Below, piece after piece: positions 31,522 through 45,264 of a DNA stretch of 64,000 nt. The stretch covers positions 92,457,583 through 92,521,582 of the forward strand of contig CM076193.1 in assembly GCA_038277395.1 (NCBI GenBank), in the 5' to 3' direction. The stretch's first letter is position 1. Each line of letters starts with the position of its first letter. Both the position numbers and the translations under genes were made by a program. The stretch comes from Dryocosmus kuriphilus. Taxonomy: Eukaryota; Arthropoda; Insecta; Hymenoptera; Cynipidae. Below the pieces are notes generated by a model, which saw only the letters and a list, made by a program, of their open reading frames with translations, did not search any database and was not told the origin of the DNA.

Positions 31522-34139
31522 AAACCGAAATTTTAACAGGCCCAATTAAAAACCCCCTTTCCTAAAAACCAAAATTCTTTACATGCACTAAAAATTTAAT
31601 CCCACCTCCAAACCAAAACCAATCAACAATAAAATTTACTTTTTAAAAAAAAAAAAACAAATTTTAAAATTTTTTTAAATTTTTAACTTCAAAACATTTT
31701 TTTATTTAACAAAAAACCCCCCCAATCTTCAAAAACCCTAAAAAATATAAATTTTTCCAAAAAAAAAACTTCTTCTATCCAAAAAAAATTCCTAAAATTT
31801 AAAAATTCACCCCAAACCCAAAAATTCACAAATAAACCCCCCCCCTAATTTTCAAATTAATTTTATAAAACCTAAATTTTAACAAATAAATTTTTAAAAA
31901 TTTTACTAAAAACCCCAAAAAATTTTTGAAACAAACCTTCCATTGATTCTAATTAAAAACCATTTTGGACTTGGGGGAAACCCCCCTTGGGGAAAACCCC
32001 AAAAACCGCTGAAGAAATTCCCTGGAACCCTTAAAAAATGGCTTTTTAAAAACTTAAAAAGACAAAAGTCAAAAACTTATGTTTGAATTTTTTCAAAAAA
32101 TTTCTTCTCTTTCCTGGCCAAGAGGTGAAGTGAAACCCCCAAAATTGACTGGACTGCCCAAAAAATTGGTTTAAGGGGAATTTTTAAAAATATTTTTTAA
32201 AAATCTTTTGACGTATAAATTTTTACTCCTTGTAAATTTAAAACTCAAAATTTTCCCCCCCCCTTTAAAAAAAAAAATGCAAACTTACAAGGAAAAAAAG
32301 TTAATATTTTTAAAGATTTATTATTCAAAATCTGCCTTTGGTAAAACCAAAAGGGTTATTAAAAAATGAGAAAATTTTTTTAAATTATCAAAAAAAGGAA
32401 AAAAGTGGGGGGGAAAAAAAATTTAATGGGAGATAAAGCGATTTAAATTTGCATTTTGAAAAAATTTCCCAAAAGCCCTTTTTTTTTAAGTAATATAAAA
32501 TCGCCGCAACGATTTTTTTATGGGCAAAAATAAATTTTTTAGCTTCAAAATTTGCGAACATAAACTAAACTTTAAAAAAAATAAAAAAAAATGTTTTAAA
32601 AAGGGGGGAAATTTAACTTACAAGGGAAAAAACCTTTTCCCCTGTTAATTTTTTTTTTAAAAAAATTTTACCCCAAAAAATCTTTTTACTTCCCCCTTAA
32701 CCAAAATAAAAACAGAAAAATTTTGGTTAACAAAAACTTTACTTTAAAAAAAACGGTTTTTGTTTTAATGTTTACAATTATTTTGTAAACCCAATATTTT
32801 GGGGGAAACCCTTTAATTAAAAAGTGAAAAATTTTAGAAAAGAAAGCATGTTTAAAAAAAATTTTTTCACCACTTTACACTTAAAATTTTTTCGTAAGTT
32901 TTAATTTTTTCCCAAGGGAATTAAATTTAAACCACAACATTTGCAAAGGTTTCAAATAAATCTTTTTACGTTTCCATAAAATTTTTTAATTTGCCAAATA
33001 AGGGTTTTAAATTTTCCAAAACAAAAAATTTTTTTCTTTGTCGGAAAAATTTTTTCCTCAAGAAAAAACCGTTAAATAAATAATTTAAAAGGTTAGGAAA
33101 TTTTTCCACATTTTAAATTTTGTTTTTAAAAAATAAAAATTTATGTAATAATTTTAAAATTTTTTAAATTTTTGTTTACCCCAAAATTTTAAACATTAAA
33201 TTTTTTTTTACTTCACCCAGAAATTTCCTTTGTAATGGAAAACAGAATTTGGGTAATTTGTTTATTTAAACTATTGAAATTTAAGTTTTTTTGCTTAAAA
33301 AGTAAAAAACTTACCTTTTAAATTAGTTTTTCATTTTCAATCAATTCTCCACCATGAATATATAAAGTAATTTTAATTTTTAAGAAACAATTTTCATTTT
33401 TTTGCATTAAGATTTTTTAAAAATAAATTTTTTCATGGGTTAAAACCTTCCAAATTTTTTTTTTCTGAAGTTAATTTCCTTTTTTTTTTTTTCAACATGG
33501 TTTTCTTAAAAACCTTTCAGGGGAATTTTTTTTTTTTTTTAAAAAATTTTTTTTTTGTTGAAGCAAAAAAAACTTTTGTTTTTTTCTCGCCTTGTTAATA
33601 CAATTTTCTTCCGAAACAGAATTTTTAAAAAGATTTTTTAACCTTCGTTTCCCTTTAATTGCTCAAAAACTATGTAGTCCCCCCTTTTTAAAATTTTACC
33701 CCTTATTTTGATTCAAAGTCTAAAGTTGGTTCTTTGGACAAAAAAATGTTTGTAATTTTTTAAATTTTAAATTTTTCATTCCCCCCTTTCAATTTTTAAT
33801 TTTTGTTTTATTTGCGAAAGTTTTGACGGGCCCAGTAATTTAAAATTATCTTTCCAATTTTTTAATTTTGGGGGAACAAAAAATTTTGGGCTTTTTTGAA
33901 TTTTAAAATTTTGTTAATTGCACATTTTTAAAAATAAAGTGTGTTATGTCAAACTTGAAATTTATCCATCATTTTAATTTTTGAAAACAATTTCTACGTG
34001 CCTGAAATGTATAACAATTCTCTTTTAAAAAATTAATGATTTTTAAACGCTTTAAAAAAACATGGCATTTTTTTCGTAATAAGTATAATAAATAATTAAA
34101 GGTTTCTTCAATTTTAGCTAAAAAAAATTTCATGCAACA
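31522..34139. other. Extreme homopolymer-rich, uninterpretable sequence
   Basis: Runs of A, T, C and G follow each other, with almost no complex sequence. No frame or repeat unit can be trusted. The pattern looks like failed base calling over the inner flank of the right arm, opposite the N gap on the left. Confidence 0.7.
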
Positions 34140-34450
34140 CGTATTCCAATTTCCTTTTTAAGAAATTAGAAATTTACATAATTGAGACATTATTTCTTTG
34201 CTGTTTGATTTCAAACATTTCTTATATGAATAAAATATAAAAAATATTTTATTTTCTGAATTTTATATTATTGTTCATTACTAACGGTTGTACTTGCAAA
34301 AAGTTTCCAATATTTTTTAAAAATACGAAAATTATATTGAAAACGTGAGAAGCTTTGACTCAGGGCTCCAGAAAGAATAAAGTCGGCACTGCCTCCAAAC
34401 GCTGAATGTAATCCAAATATTTCACAGAAGTCTCCACGAGGTACGTTGGG

Positions 34451-34530
34451 TATGCGGGTTAAGGCGTGCGACTAGAATTAGGATTATGATGCGTGCGTGC
34501 GTGCGAGCGTTCGATTCTCGGTGCTGCGAA
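34451..34530 (+). tRNA. tRNA-Ser-like sequence, right-arm copy
   Basis: GGTTAAGGCGTGCGACTAGA is followed by a GTGC tract and GCGTTCGATTCTCGG. The similarity to serine tRNA covers the D-arm/anticodon and T-arm only, with no convincing acceptor stem. Mirror of 18,951-19,028. Confidence 0.4.
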
Positions 34531-34935
34531 GTGTTTATAAAAAATTGCGTTTCTGTAGTGTGCAGTGTTAAATGTAATAGTAAGTTCATGTTAGATTATA
34601 TAAATAATGTAAAAGTGAAAAATAATTAACTATAAGTGCAGGATAATATCACAAAAAATAATATTTTCCTTTTGACACTGTTCAACATTTTCTTCGACTG
34701 TCGCGCTTAGACTTTCGACATCTGGCTTAGAGAATATAAAACCCACGGTGTTTAAAATTTTCTGCGACTGTCACTTAAACTTTCGAATTTACGTTTTACA
34801 TTTTCAGCAATTATCAAGAGGACTTTATATCTGAAACTGATGAATTTATTGAGATCTTAATTCATCGAATTATTATTTCGTCTGATTTATATTATGCAAA
34901 TATTAATTTTATTATTTGACATTTTTCAGACAATA

Positions 34936-35002
<67 letters not shown>
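34936..35002. repeat. TA microsatellite (right arm)
   Basis: Uninterrupted (TA)n. The frame 34,894-35,085 reads it as repeated Ile-Tyr and is not a gene. Confidence 0.95.
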
Positions 35003-35006
<4 letters not shown>

Positions 35007-35007
35007 C

Positions 35008-36770
35008 AGCGTGCGCTTTCTAAGAAAAATCTTAATTTTTCTCTCTATTGCAAACCCAGTAGATAAATCAATAAAACTTCTCTAGGATTATTCTTTCACA
35101 TGATTTAAACTTTCCGAATAAAAATTATTTTTAAATATTTTACATAATCTTCATCGCTGTTGAAACTTATTTTTATGCGTTTACTAAAAGTACAACGTAA
35201 GACTGATACACAGAGTTTCTACGCTCGCGCGAGTAGGGTGAGAGATTGAGGAGACGCGCGAGTGTAGAATCTCTGTGTATCAGTCTTACGTTGTACTTTT
35301 AGTAAACGCATAAAAATAAGTTTCAACAGCGATGAAGCTTATGAAAAATTTTTTAAAATAATTTTTATTCGGAAAGTTTAAATTATTTGAAAGAATAATG
35401 CTAGAGAAGTATTATTGATTTATCTATTGGGTTTGCAATAGAGAAAAATTAAAATTTTTTATGGTAAAGCGCACACTTCCCAACTGTAAAAAATTAGTTT
35501 TGCGATAGTGTTCACGTAAACATATTTTTTCTTTTGAAATAAATTTTTAGTTTGTTTTATTTGTGTAAAGTTTTGAAATATTATTTCTAATGTTTTTAAT
35601 TAAATTTTCAGTTAGCTAATTTTAATTTCAAATTTTTTTTTTTGTAAAATGTTAGAAAATTTATATAAAAATTTATAAACACTTTAGAAACATTTTTTTT
35701 TAGTTTTTATCAAGCATTTTCCAGATATAACGCCGATAGTAAAATATTTTTTAAATATTTTTTAAAGTATTTTTTCATTATTTTTTATTTTTAAATAAGG
35801 TTAAGCATTGATAACCTTAGAAATTTTGTCCAAAAATTAGTTTCAAGTTGTAAATTCTGTCTACGCATAGGAAAATTAATGTGTTAGAAAAAGTAGATTA
35901 AATTTTAGGATGGATGATAAAAGTTATTTTTATGGTGAAGTGTTCCATTTAAAATAATGTTGGAATAATTTTCAGTTTCTGTGCAATCTATTCTGAGAGT
36001 AATTATTTGTGTTATTTTTCAGTTGAAAAATGTTGGAGAATAATATGTGTGAAAGCAAATACAAAATTATTGAAAGAGGTAAAACATTCCATCATATAGA
36101 AAATAATATTAGCAGAACTTTGCATTAAATTATGAAAAAAGGGAAAAATTTTATTTTATTCTTTTTATTAATGTGCTCCCTTAAAGATACTATGACTTGA
36201 TGTAAATCTTAAAAGTTTCTTTATATAGAGTTTTAACACATTTATATACTAAAGTACCTCTTTCAACTATTTGAATAATATCTGATATTAGTCATTGCTG
36301 TTAAATTCCCCTTTTTACGATATCTAATAGAACAATCACCGAAACCTTTTGTGATTTGTACTTTGATTTAGTGTTTTTCGAAGTGGTAAGTATGCTTATT
36401 TCCTATGCTATAGAAGATAGTATTAGCGAAACTCAGTAAAATTTTATGTGGAATGTTACAAAATTTAAGTTTTGCGTTAGTTTTCACGTGAAATATTATT
36501 TCCTTCTGGAATAAATTTCCAGTTTGATTTATTTTTAGAAGGTTTTAAAATATTATTTGAAATATTTTTCATTGACAACTTTTCTTTATTCATAGAGGTA
36601 GACGCGTTTTTATAAAACGTATAATTTATTAACTAATTTCCTAATTATATAAAAATAATAAAATATTTTAAGAAGTTTTTATAAAATGTTAGAAAATTTT
36701 ATATCAAATTTTATGAACACTGAGGAGAATTCCTTTTTTACGTTGAAATATCCCCTTAAGAATAATTTTT
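35008..36770. repeat. Fold-back element 2, right-arm copy (longer arm)
   Basis: A short arm at 35,008-35,174, hairpin core at 35,175-35,311, then a long arm to about 36,100 continuing with a further ~0.65 kb of the ~1-kb repeat family that the left arm lacks. Confidence 0.8.
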
Positions 36771-36774
36771 ACAT

Positions 36775-38070
36775 TCTCATCAGAGAAGGTATTAGATTTG
36801 TGTAAAATTTGACCCCCCCCCCCCCCCCCCCCCAATTTTCATCAAATCTCCACGTTTTGAGACCCCCTGAGTTAGAAAAAACGGTTTTTACGACGGTGCC
36901 TGTCTGTCTGTTGTTGTCGGCGTCGTTGTCGGCGTCGTTGGCGTTGTCGTCGTCGTCGTCTGTGGTCGCGATAACTTTCGAAGGACTAATCGGATTGGGT
37001 TGCGCTTTGGCACACTTCTTTAAAGCATAGAAAGTAAGGATGAGTTCGTTAACCAGCCACTTTTGACCAACGGTTATGGTTTTATCCATCAAAAACGGTT
37101 TTCACAAAATCAAAAAATCCATTTTCTGGCTAAACTGTGCAAGATAAAGAAAATATGTATGTAACTAGAATTGTTTATCTTAAAAAAATCTACAAATTTT
37201 GTCTTGACCATTTTTTAATAAAGTGCACGGTTTTTGTTTTAATCGAAGAAGTGCTATTAAACATAAAAAAACTGTGGTTTCCCGACAAAATATTCCAGAT
37301 ACGAAAAAAATTATAATAAAGAAAATTGTTCAACTTAAAAATATCTACAAAATTTGATTTAACTATTTTTTAATAGAATGCACGGTTTTGGTTTTAATCA
37401 AGAGAACGCTATTAAAAAATCAAAAATTCAAATTTCTCGACAAATAAAAATAGAAAACTGCGGTTTCTTGCTAAAATATTCAAGATACAAAAAAATAACA
37501 ATGAACAAAGTTGTTCAACTAAAAAAACATTTACAAATTTTGTTTCAACCATTTTTCGATTGAGTGTACTGTTTTTCTTTTAATCGAGAAAAATGTTATT
37601 GAAAAAAAATTCAAATTTCTCACCAAATAAAAATAAAAAACGGTAGTTTGTTATCAAAGTATTAGGAATACAGAAAAATGATAACGAGCAAAGTTGTTCA
37701 ACTTAAGAAGGTCTACAAATTTTGTTTTAACCATTTTTTGATGTAATGTGTGGTTTCTATTTTAATCGACAAAAAAGATATTAAAAAATAAAAAAATATT
37801 AATTTCTCGCCAAATAAAAATAAAATACTGCAGTTTCCCGCCAAAATATTCAAGATAGAAAAAAAATGATTATTAACAAAGTTGTTCAACTAAAAAAGAT
37901 CTACAAATTTTGTTTTAATCACTTTTTTATTTAGTGTACAGTTTTTCTTTTAATCGAGAAAAACGTTGTTAAAAAAAATCAAATTTCTCACCAAATAAAA
38001 ATAAAAAACGGTGGTTTCCCGTCTAAATATTCAAAATATAACAAAATGATAAAAAAACTTGCTCAATTCA
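36775..38070 (+). repeat. Repeat module, right arm: C-run, GTC head and five tandem units
   Basis: Head CATCAGAGAAGGTATTAG, a C tract (36,813-36,833), CTCCACGTTTTGAGACC, a GTCGTCGTC microsatellite (36,900-36,960), then units at about 37,190, 37,345, 37,530, 37,711 and 37,900 (spacing 155-190 bp). Frames at 36,769-37,092 (minus) and 36,809-37,030 are repeat-encoded. Confidence 0.85.
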
Positions 38071-38099
38071 AAAAGATCTAGTGCAAAATTAAATTTTAA

Positions 38100-40290
38100 T
38101 GAGAAATACGATTTTAAAAATTCATTTTTCTTCCCAAAGCCCGAAACTATGTTTCTAGGAATCTACTCGTATATTCCTAATACTAGTTTATTTATTAACT
38201 ATGAATATCAAAAATATCAAATTGATGATTTATAAAATATAAAGAAATCTAATTTCACGAAAACTACATATAAAATAAATTTTAATGAAAAGACCGATTT
38301 TAAACATTTATTTTTGTTTTCAAAGCCCAAGATTTTATTTTTCAATCACGAAAGGTTTCGGTGATTGTTCTATTAGATCTCGTAAATAGGGGAATTTGAC
38401 AGCAATGACTAATATCAGATATTATTCAAATAGTTGAAAGAGGTACTTTAATATATAAATGTGTTTAAAACTCTATATAAAGAAACTTTTAAGATTTACA
38501 TCAAGTCATAGTATCTTTAAGGGAGCACATTAATAAAAAGAATAAAATAAAATTTTTCCCTTTTTTCATAATTTAATGCAAAGTTCTGCTAATATTATTT
38601 TCTATATGATGGAATGTTTTACCTCTTTCAATAATTTTGTATTTGCTTTCACACATATTATTCTCCAACATTTTTCAACTGAAAAATAACACAAATAATT
38701 ACTCTCAGAATAGATTGCCCAGAAACTGAAAATTATTCCAACATTATTTTAAATGGAACACTTCACCATAAAAATAATTTTTATCATCGATCCTAAAATT
38801 TAATCTACTTTTTCTAACACATTAATTTTCCTATGCGTAGACAGAATTTACTACATGAAAATAATTTTTAGTCAAAATTTCTAAGCTTATCAATGCTTAA
38901 TCATATTTAAAAATAAAAATAATGAAAAAATATTTTAAAATATTTTAAAAATATTTTACTGTCGGCGCTATATCTGGAAAATGCTTGATAAAGACCGAAA
39001 AAAATGTTTTTAAAGTGTTTATAAATTTTTTATATAAATTTTCTAACATTTTACAAAAAAAAAATTTGAAATTAAAATTAGCTAACTGAAAATTAAATTA
39101 AAAACATTAGAAATAATATTTCAAAACTTTACGCAAATAGAACAAACTAAAAATTTATTTCAAAAGAAAACATATGTTTACACGAACACTATCGCGAAAC
39201 TAATTTTTTACAGTTTGGAAGCGTGCGCTTTACCAAGAAAAATTTTAATTTTTCTCTATTGCAAACCCAATAGATAAATCAATAATACTTCTCTAGCATT
39301 ATTCTTTCACATGACTTAAACTTTCCGAATAAAAATTATTTTTAAAAATTTTACATAAGCTTCGTCGCTGTTGAAACTTATTTTTATGCGTTTACTAAAA
39401 GTACAACGTAAGACTACACAGAGTTTCTACACTCGCTCGTCTCTTCAATCTCTCACCCTACTCGCGCGAGCGTAGAAACTCTGTGTATCAGTCTTACGTT
39501 GTACTTTTAGTAAACGCATAAAAATAAGTTTCAACAGTGATGAAGATTATGTAAAATATTTAAAAATAATTTTTATTCGGAAAGTTTAAATCATGTGAAA
39601 GAATAATGCTGGAGAAGTATTATTGATTTATCTATTGGGTTTGCAATAGAGAGCAAAATTAAGATTTTTCTTACAAAGCGCACGCTTCCAAACTGTAAAA
39701 AACTAGTTTTACGATAGTGTTCACGCAAACATATTTTTTCTTTTGAAATAAATTTTTATTTTGTTTTATTTGTGTAAAGTTTTGAAATATTATTTCTAAT
39801 GATTTTAATTAAATTTTCATTTAGCTAATTTTAATTTCAAATTTTTTTTTAAATGTTAGAAAATTTATATAAAAATTTATAAACACTTTAGAAACATTTT
39901 TTTTTTTAGTTTTTATCAAGCATTTTCCAGATATAACGCCGATAGTAAAATATTTTTTAAATATTTTAAAATATTTTTTCATTATTTTTATTTTTAAATA
40001 AGGTTAAGCACTGATAACCTCAAAAATTTTGTCTAAAAATTAGTTTCAAGTTGTAAATTCTGTCTACGCATAGGAAAATTAATGTGTTAGAAAAAGTAGA
40101 TTAAATTTTAGGATCGATGATAAAAGTTATTTTTATGGTGAAGTGTTCCATTTAAAATAATGTTGGAATAATTTTCAGTTTCTGGGCAATCTATTCTGAG
40201 AGTAATTATTTGTGTTATTTTTCAGTTGAAAAATGTTGGAGAATAATATGTGTGGAAGCAAATACAAATTAATTATTGAAAGAAGTAAAA
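38100..40290. repeat. Fold-back element 1, right-arm copy
   Basis: Arms of about 0.8 kb (38,620-39,385 and 39,520-40,285) around the hairpin core at 39,386-39,519; sequence at 38,100-38,600 belongs to the surrounding ~1-kb repeats. Confidence 0.85.
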
Positions 40291-43290
40291 CGTTTGAATA
40301 ATATCTGATATTAGTCATTGCTGTTAAATTCCCCTATTTACGAGATCTAATAGAACAATCACCGAAACCTTTTGTTGATTTATACTTTGAGTTAGTGTTT
40401 TTCGAAGTGTAAGTATGCTAATTTCCTATGCCACAGAAGATAGTATTAGCGAAACTCAATAAAAGTTTATGTGAAATGTTAAAAAATTTAAGTTTTGCGT
40501 TAGTGTTCACGTAAAATATTATTTCCTTCTGGAATAAATTTTCAGTTTGATTTATTTGTAGAAGGTTTTGAAATATTATTTAAAATATGTTTCATTGACA
40601 ACTTTTCTTTATTCATACAGGTAGACGCGTTTTTATAAAACGTAAAATTTATTAACTAATTTCATAATTATATAAATATAATAAAATATTTAAAAAAATT
40701 TTTTTTACGAACACTGAGGAGAATTCCTTTTTTACGATGAAATATCCACTTAAGAATAATTTTTTCTCATAAAAATGTTTCGAAACATTTTGTTTAGCAT
40801 TTATCAAATAGTTTGCAAATAAGCCGATAGGAAAACATCTTTTTAAACATATTTTAAAAATAATATTTATAAATCGTTTTAATTTTTAATGAATTTCAGC
40901 ACTGATGGCCTTAGAAATCTTATCTAAAAATTATTTTTAGTTGTAAATTTTGTCTACGCAAAGGAATAATAATATTAGTAAAGCTAGTTTAAATTTTAGT
41001 ATCGATGAAGAAAATGAATTTTTTGATGAAGTGTTCCCTTAACAATAATATTTGAATCATTTTCAGTTTTCGGTCTATCAATTTAGGAGTACTAATTTTT
41101 TTTGAACTTGAATATGATGTGAAAAATAAATAAGCCAAATGAATGTTTGAATAAATACAAAATGCTCGACATGCCCAACCGACGATAATATACCTACTAA
41201 TTAAACTTTTGAGCTAAAGCGTTTCCTTAAACATATTTTTGTCCAGACTATATTTTAAAAGTTACATACACGATACGAAGGTTTGAAATGGGTTTTGTAA
41301 TATTTTTACATTCATAATACGAAGTGCCTGCTCAACCAGTTTTTATTAGATATTCTTACAGAAAAGCTAGATGACTAGATATGGTATTCTTAATATTTCT
41401 GGACTGATATTTGTTGAGATTTATCAATTTTGAAGTAAACGTATAAAAATAAGTCTCAAGAACGACGACGATAATGCAAAATTTTTACACATAATTTTCA
41501 TTCGTAAAATTAGACCTATGTAAAAGAATAATGCTAGGGAAATATTATCGATTTATCTATCAGATTTACAATTATAGACAGAAAAATTAAAATTTTTCTT
41601 GGTAAAGTCTTCGCGTCTATATATTTTTGTTCAAAATAAATTTGAAGGTTTTATAATAAGTAGCAAAGTTTCTTTAAATAATCATAACTGATAACAACAA
41701 TATGTTTAGACCGTGAATAAAAATGCATAAAATTTATAACAGTAATTTCTATCCGAAAATTTTATCTTTAGAGAAGATAAATAGTTTTCGGGAACGTTTT
41801 AATAAAATTTTATGTAAAATGTGAAAAAATACTTTTGCGTATGTAAGTCTTCACGTGAAAATATTTGTTCTTTTTGGAATAAATTTTCAGTTTTTTTATT
41901 TGTAGAAGGTTTTGAAATATTATTTCTAATGTTTTAAATTAACAATTTTTCATGACTGAAAAAGATAAAAGTATTTTCATAAATGCAAAACTGAACTAGT
42001 TTTCATTTCAAACTTTTTTTTTAATGTCAAAAAATATATAAAAAACTTTATGAACACTGAAAAAAAAATTTTTTAATTTTATCACACATCGTCCAAATAT
42101 TAGGCCGATAGTAAAGTATTTTTTTTTTTTATAAATGTTTTAAAACATTTTTTACATCATTTTCATTTTTCCTAAGCTTAAGCATTGATTACTTCAGAAA
42201 ATTGTCTAAAAATTATATTCATTTGTAAATTTTGTCTATGGAAAGGAACAATAATGTCAGAAAAACTTGATTAAATTTTATGATTAATGACAAAAATTAG
42301 TTTTTGTGGTGAAGTGGAACAATATGTGTGGAAGTAAATACAGTTTCATTATTAAAAGAAAAAATAAATTTGAAAGATAAAACAATCTTTCCGTATAGAA
42401 AAAATATTAGCGAATTTTGCTCTACATTGTGAAAAAAGGGACAAATTTTATTTTATTTTTTATTAATGTGCTCCCTTAAAACTATAATGAGTTGATGTAA
42501 ATTTTCAAAACTCCTTTGTATAAAGTTTTAACACATTTATACATATATTAAAGTACCTCTTTCAACCAATTGAATAATATCTGTTATTATTCATTGCTGT
42601 GAAAGTCCAGTATTGACGAGATCTAATTAGAGTACAATCACCGAAAACTTTTGTTGATTTATACTGTGATTTAATGTTTTTCGAAGTGAAAAGTATGTTT
42701 ATCCCATATGTTTCAGAAGATAATATTATTGAATCGCAGTAAAATTGTATATGAAATGTAATATAATTTTAGTTTTGCGTTAGTGTTCAAGAAAAAATAT
42801 TATTTCATTTTGAAATACAATTTTCAGTTTGTTTCATTTGTAGAAAGTTTTTAAATATTATTTTTAATGTTTTTCTTAAACAATTTTTCTTAATTAACAT
42901 AGGCATACACGTTTTTATCAAATGCAAAGTTATTAAGCGATTTCCGTTTCAAAATTTTTGTAAAATGTTAGAAAATGTTATATAAAATCTTATGAACACT
43001 GAGGAGAATTCCTTTTTTACGATGAAAATATCCCCTTAAGAATAATTTTTTCTCATAAAATTTTTCGAAACAGATTGTTCAGGATTTTATCAATCATTTT
43101 CTAGATAATCCGATAAGAGCACATTTCTTTGAAACATAGTTTAAAATATCATTTGTACATCATTTTTATTTTCAATGAGTTTAAGCATTGATGCCCTTAG
43201 AAATTTTATCTACAAATTATTTTTAGTTGTCAGTTTTGTCTACGCAAATGAGCAATGATGTTAGAAAAATTGTAATAAATTTTAGGATCA
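40290..43290 (-). repeat. Degenerate ~1-kb tandem repeats, right-arm copy
   Basis: Mirror of 10,681-13,775. Blocks such as TCTAATAGAACAATCACCGA (40,347) recur near 36,327 and, diverged, near 42,640. No gene. Confidence 0.75.
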
Positions 43291-43299
43291 ATGAAAAAA

Positions 43300-45260
43300 T
43301 TAGAGTCTTACATATCCATCACCTCTTTACATCCAGCGCAGATTTTACAAATACTTATTTCTACCTTATCCTATATGTACATGACTTCTTAATCTCTAAT
43401 CTAAATCTACGCACTGCCGCTCAAGACCTTGGGCTTCCGCTTCCTCTCGCCCTTTCCATTCTATTGATGGTACATTAATCCGCGACTCTACTGACTTTTC
43501 TTTTGCCTCTATACGAATCATTTTGGCTCTTCTCTACCCTGCATGACCTGCTCTTTCTCTCAGCCTTTCCAATTTCTTCATCCATCCCCCCGCACATTCC
43601 AAAAAACTACTTTAATCCCCTTTTCGCACTCTCTTTCCCTTCTCCCCACATTCTTCCACTTATCTCGTTCGCAAACCGCGGCGCTTCTACTCTGCTCTTA
43701 GTCACCTCTGCTCCCCTTCGACCTTGCGACCGCTCACCTATTTTCAGCTCCTCTCTCTCTTCGTCCCATATCCACACCGTCTCATTCACCCACAACATTT
43801 CTCTCCCAAACCAAACTCTATTCCCTTTTCTCCTCTCCTCCCAAGCCCTCTCTCCTATTAGCCATCTTTTCTTTCTCTCCCTCCATGTCATATCTTCATC
43901 AATTCTTTCTTTTCTTCCTCTAAGCACCTTCTTTTTCCTCATTACCTCTCTCCTCTCCACTTCACTTCCCAGCTTGACTACGTACATCCTCGCTTTTCCT
44001 CCTATCTTATTGCCCACCCCCTTTATCTCCTGCACCCTGACATTTGCCCCTATGTCCCTCAAAAGTTTCTCTACCTCCTTCTTTCCCGTTTCGGTTTCTA
44101 CTTGCAATCCTTTTATAACGACATTTCTCCTTTTCTTTTCCCTTTCAAACCCCTCCAATTTCCTTTCTAACCCACGTACTCTACTTTTCATCCTCTCATT
44201 CTCCTCTCTCAAGTGCACATTTCCCTCTTCCCCATCCCCTCTACTTATTTCCTCACGATTCTCTTGACGTCCAGCTCTGCACTCTAAATTACGTACCATC
44301 TCTTCTACCTGCCTTATTACCTTTCTCCCCTCTTCCTGCTTTTTTCTCTGTCCCTCCTCCATCCTCTCTAATTTTTGCCATACTTTTTCTTTCTCTCTCT
44401 TCCAGCACTTTTCCCATTTCTCCCATTTCTCTTTTACCTTTATGACTATCCCCTCTGTTCCCCTCTCATGTTCTTTTTCTTCCGCTATCCCTCTACTCAC
44501 TACCTTCTCTAACTCTCGGAACATATTTTCCATTGTGTCTTTTGTCTTATTTAATGCCTTATCCATGTCCTTACTCGACTCTAACATCTTATCAATTGAC
44601 TTACCAAACTCTAACCTCTCTGCGTCGCCCCCACTAGCCCCGCCTGCCCGGCTCGCCGCTTCACTTATTGCACACTGGGTCCAGTCTCTAATTCCCTTCT
44701 TCGGGCACGTATTGCCCTCTAGCGTTCTGTTGCCTTGGTCTCCTCGTAATCGGCCTGTTACCCTGTGGCCTGCTTACCCTACTTTACCTACCGCACCCAC
44801 TAGTCTCCTGACCCACTTATCAACCTCTCACTCCGCTCCCCACACTTCCCTCACCCTACTTTTATCCTTTGCACTATTTTACACAAAAAGACAGTAGTAA
44901 TTAACGATAACCAGACCTTACCTCACCATCCGTCTTCCCAGTCACGTACAACTTCACTACCCTACTCTCTGTTCACAAAACTAACTAACTATCTTGACTA
45001 ACTAACTAACATCAAACCTAACCTCAACTCTTCATCATGCACCGTTTTTCTCACTTTTTCCTTTCTTCCACCTTCCGCGATCCTTCCACTCATTCCTCCC
45101 ATATACCCGCTGCCACAACTCTACTCACAACCCTTTTTTTCACCCCACACAACACTTATATTCACCTCCAAAGCCAAAACGATCGCTCAAATCCCTACAC
45201 CCGTCCCATCACTATCCGCGCCGGAAACGGAAGCCCTTATTGTATATACATATTTTATTA
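43300..45260 (-). mobile_element. Truncated LINE, right-arm copy
   Basis: Reverse-oriented copy of 8,700-10,680 with intact ORF1, its 5' leader at about 44,590-45,240 and only a trace of ORF2. The frames 43,503-44,267, 44,442-44,897 and 45,037-45,264 on the plus strand are antisense shadows, Ser/Pro/Leu-rich because the sense strand is purine-rich. Confidence 0.75.
43607..44587 (-). CDS. LINE ORF1 protein (coiled coil plus RNA-binding domain)
   Basis: A 326-residue open frame starting MLESSKDMDKALNKTKD. Residues about 1-165 are highly charged with a heptad-like coiled coil (KVKEKWEKWEKCWKREKEK and following). RRNVVIKGL (about 173-181) opens an RNA-recognition-type domain, followed by a basic segment with RMYVVKLGSEVERREVM (about 218-234) and a DMTWRERKKR stretch, the order found in LINE ORF1 proteins of many insects. 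It would bind the element's RNA and form the ribonucleoprotein. The start is the first ATG after a long leader. The frame ends where the left copy still continues toward ORF2, so the C-terminus is probably truncated by a shift near 43,690. Confidence 0.75.
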   Translation of the reverse strand: MLESSKDMDKALNKTKDTMENMFRELEKVVSRGIAEEKEHERGTEGIVIKVKEKWEKWEKCWKREKEKVWQKLERMEEGQRKKQEEGRKVIRQVEEMVRNLECRAGRQENREEISRGDGEEGNVHLREENERMKSRVRGLERKLEGFEREKKRRNVVIKGLQVETETGKKEVEKLLRDIGANVRVQEIKGVGNKIGGKARMYVVKLGSEVERREVMRKKKVLRGRKERIDEDMTWRERKKRWLIGERAWEERRKGNRVWFGREMLWVNETVWIWDEEREELKIGERSQGRRGAEVTKSRVEAPRFANEISGRMWGEGKESAKRGLK

Positions 45261-45264
45261 TTAA

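Larger units (their letters stand above)
19853..34139. mobile_element. Maverick/Polinton (adintovirus-like) element in low-quality sequence
   Basis: Genes recognised across broken frames: protein-primed DNA polymerase B (plus), putative capsid protein, adenoviral-type protease, small hydrophobic protein and PLA2-domain protein (minus), and packaging ATPase (plus). This combination is diagnostic of Mavericks/Polintons, 15-20-kb self-synthesising transposons related to dsDNA viruses; PLA2-domain virion proteins are known in the animal adintovirus-like members. Homopolymer runs (A, C, G and T) are far more frequent than in the arms, and frames break at these runs, which points to poor base calling at least as much as to decay. 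No retroviral-type integrase was recognised, and the terminal repeats are obscured by the gap and by the giant arms. Confidence 0.8.

Noticed and set aside
19853..34139. Bacterial or endosymbiont contamination as explanation for the loop
   Set aside because: The recognised genes are Maverick/Polinton-type; no bacterial gene, operon or rRNA was seen.
34894..35085. 63-residue frame with Ile-Tyr repeats
   Set aside because: Translation of a TA microsatellite.
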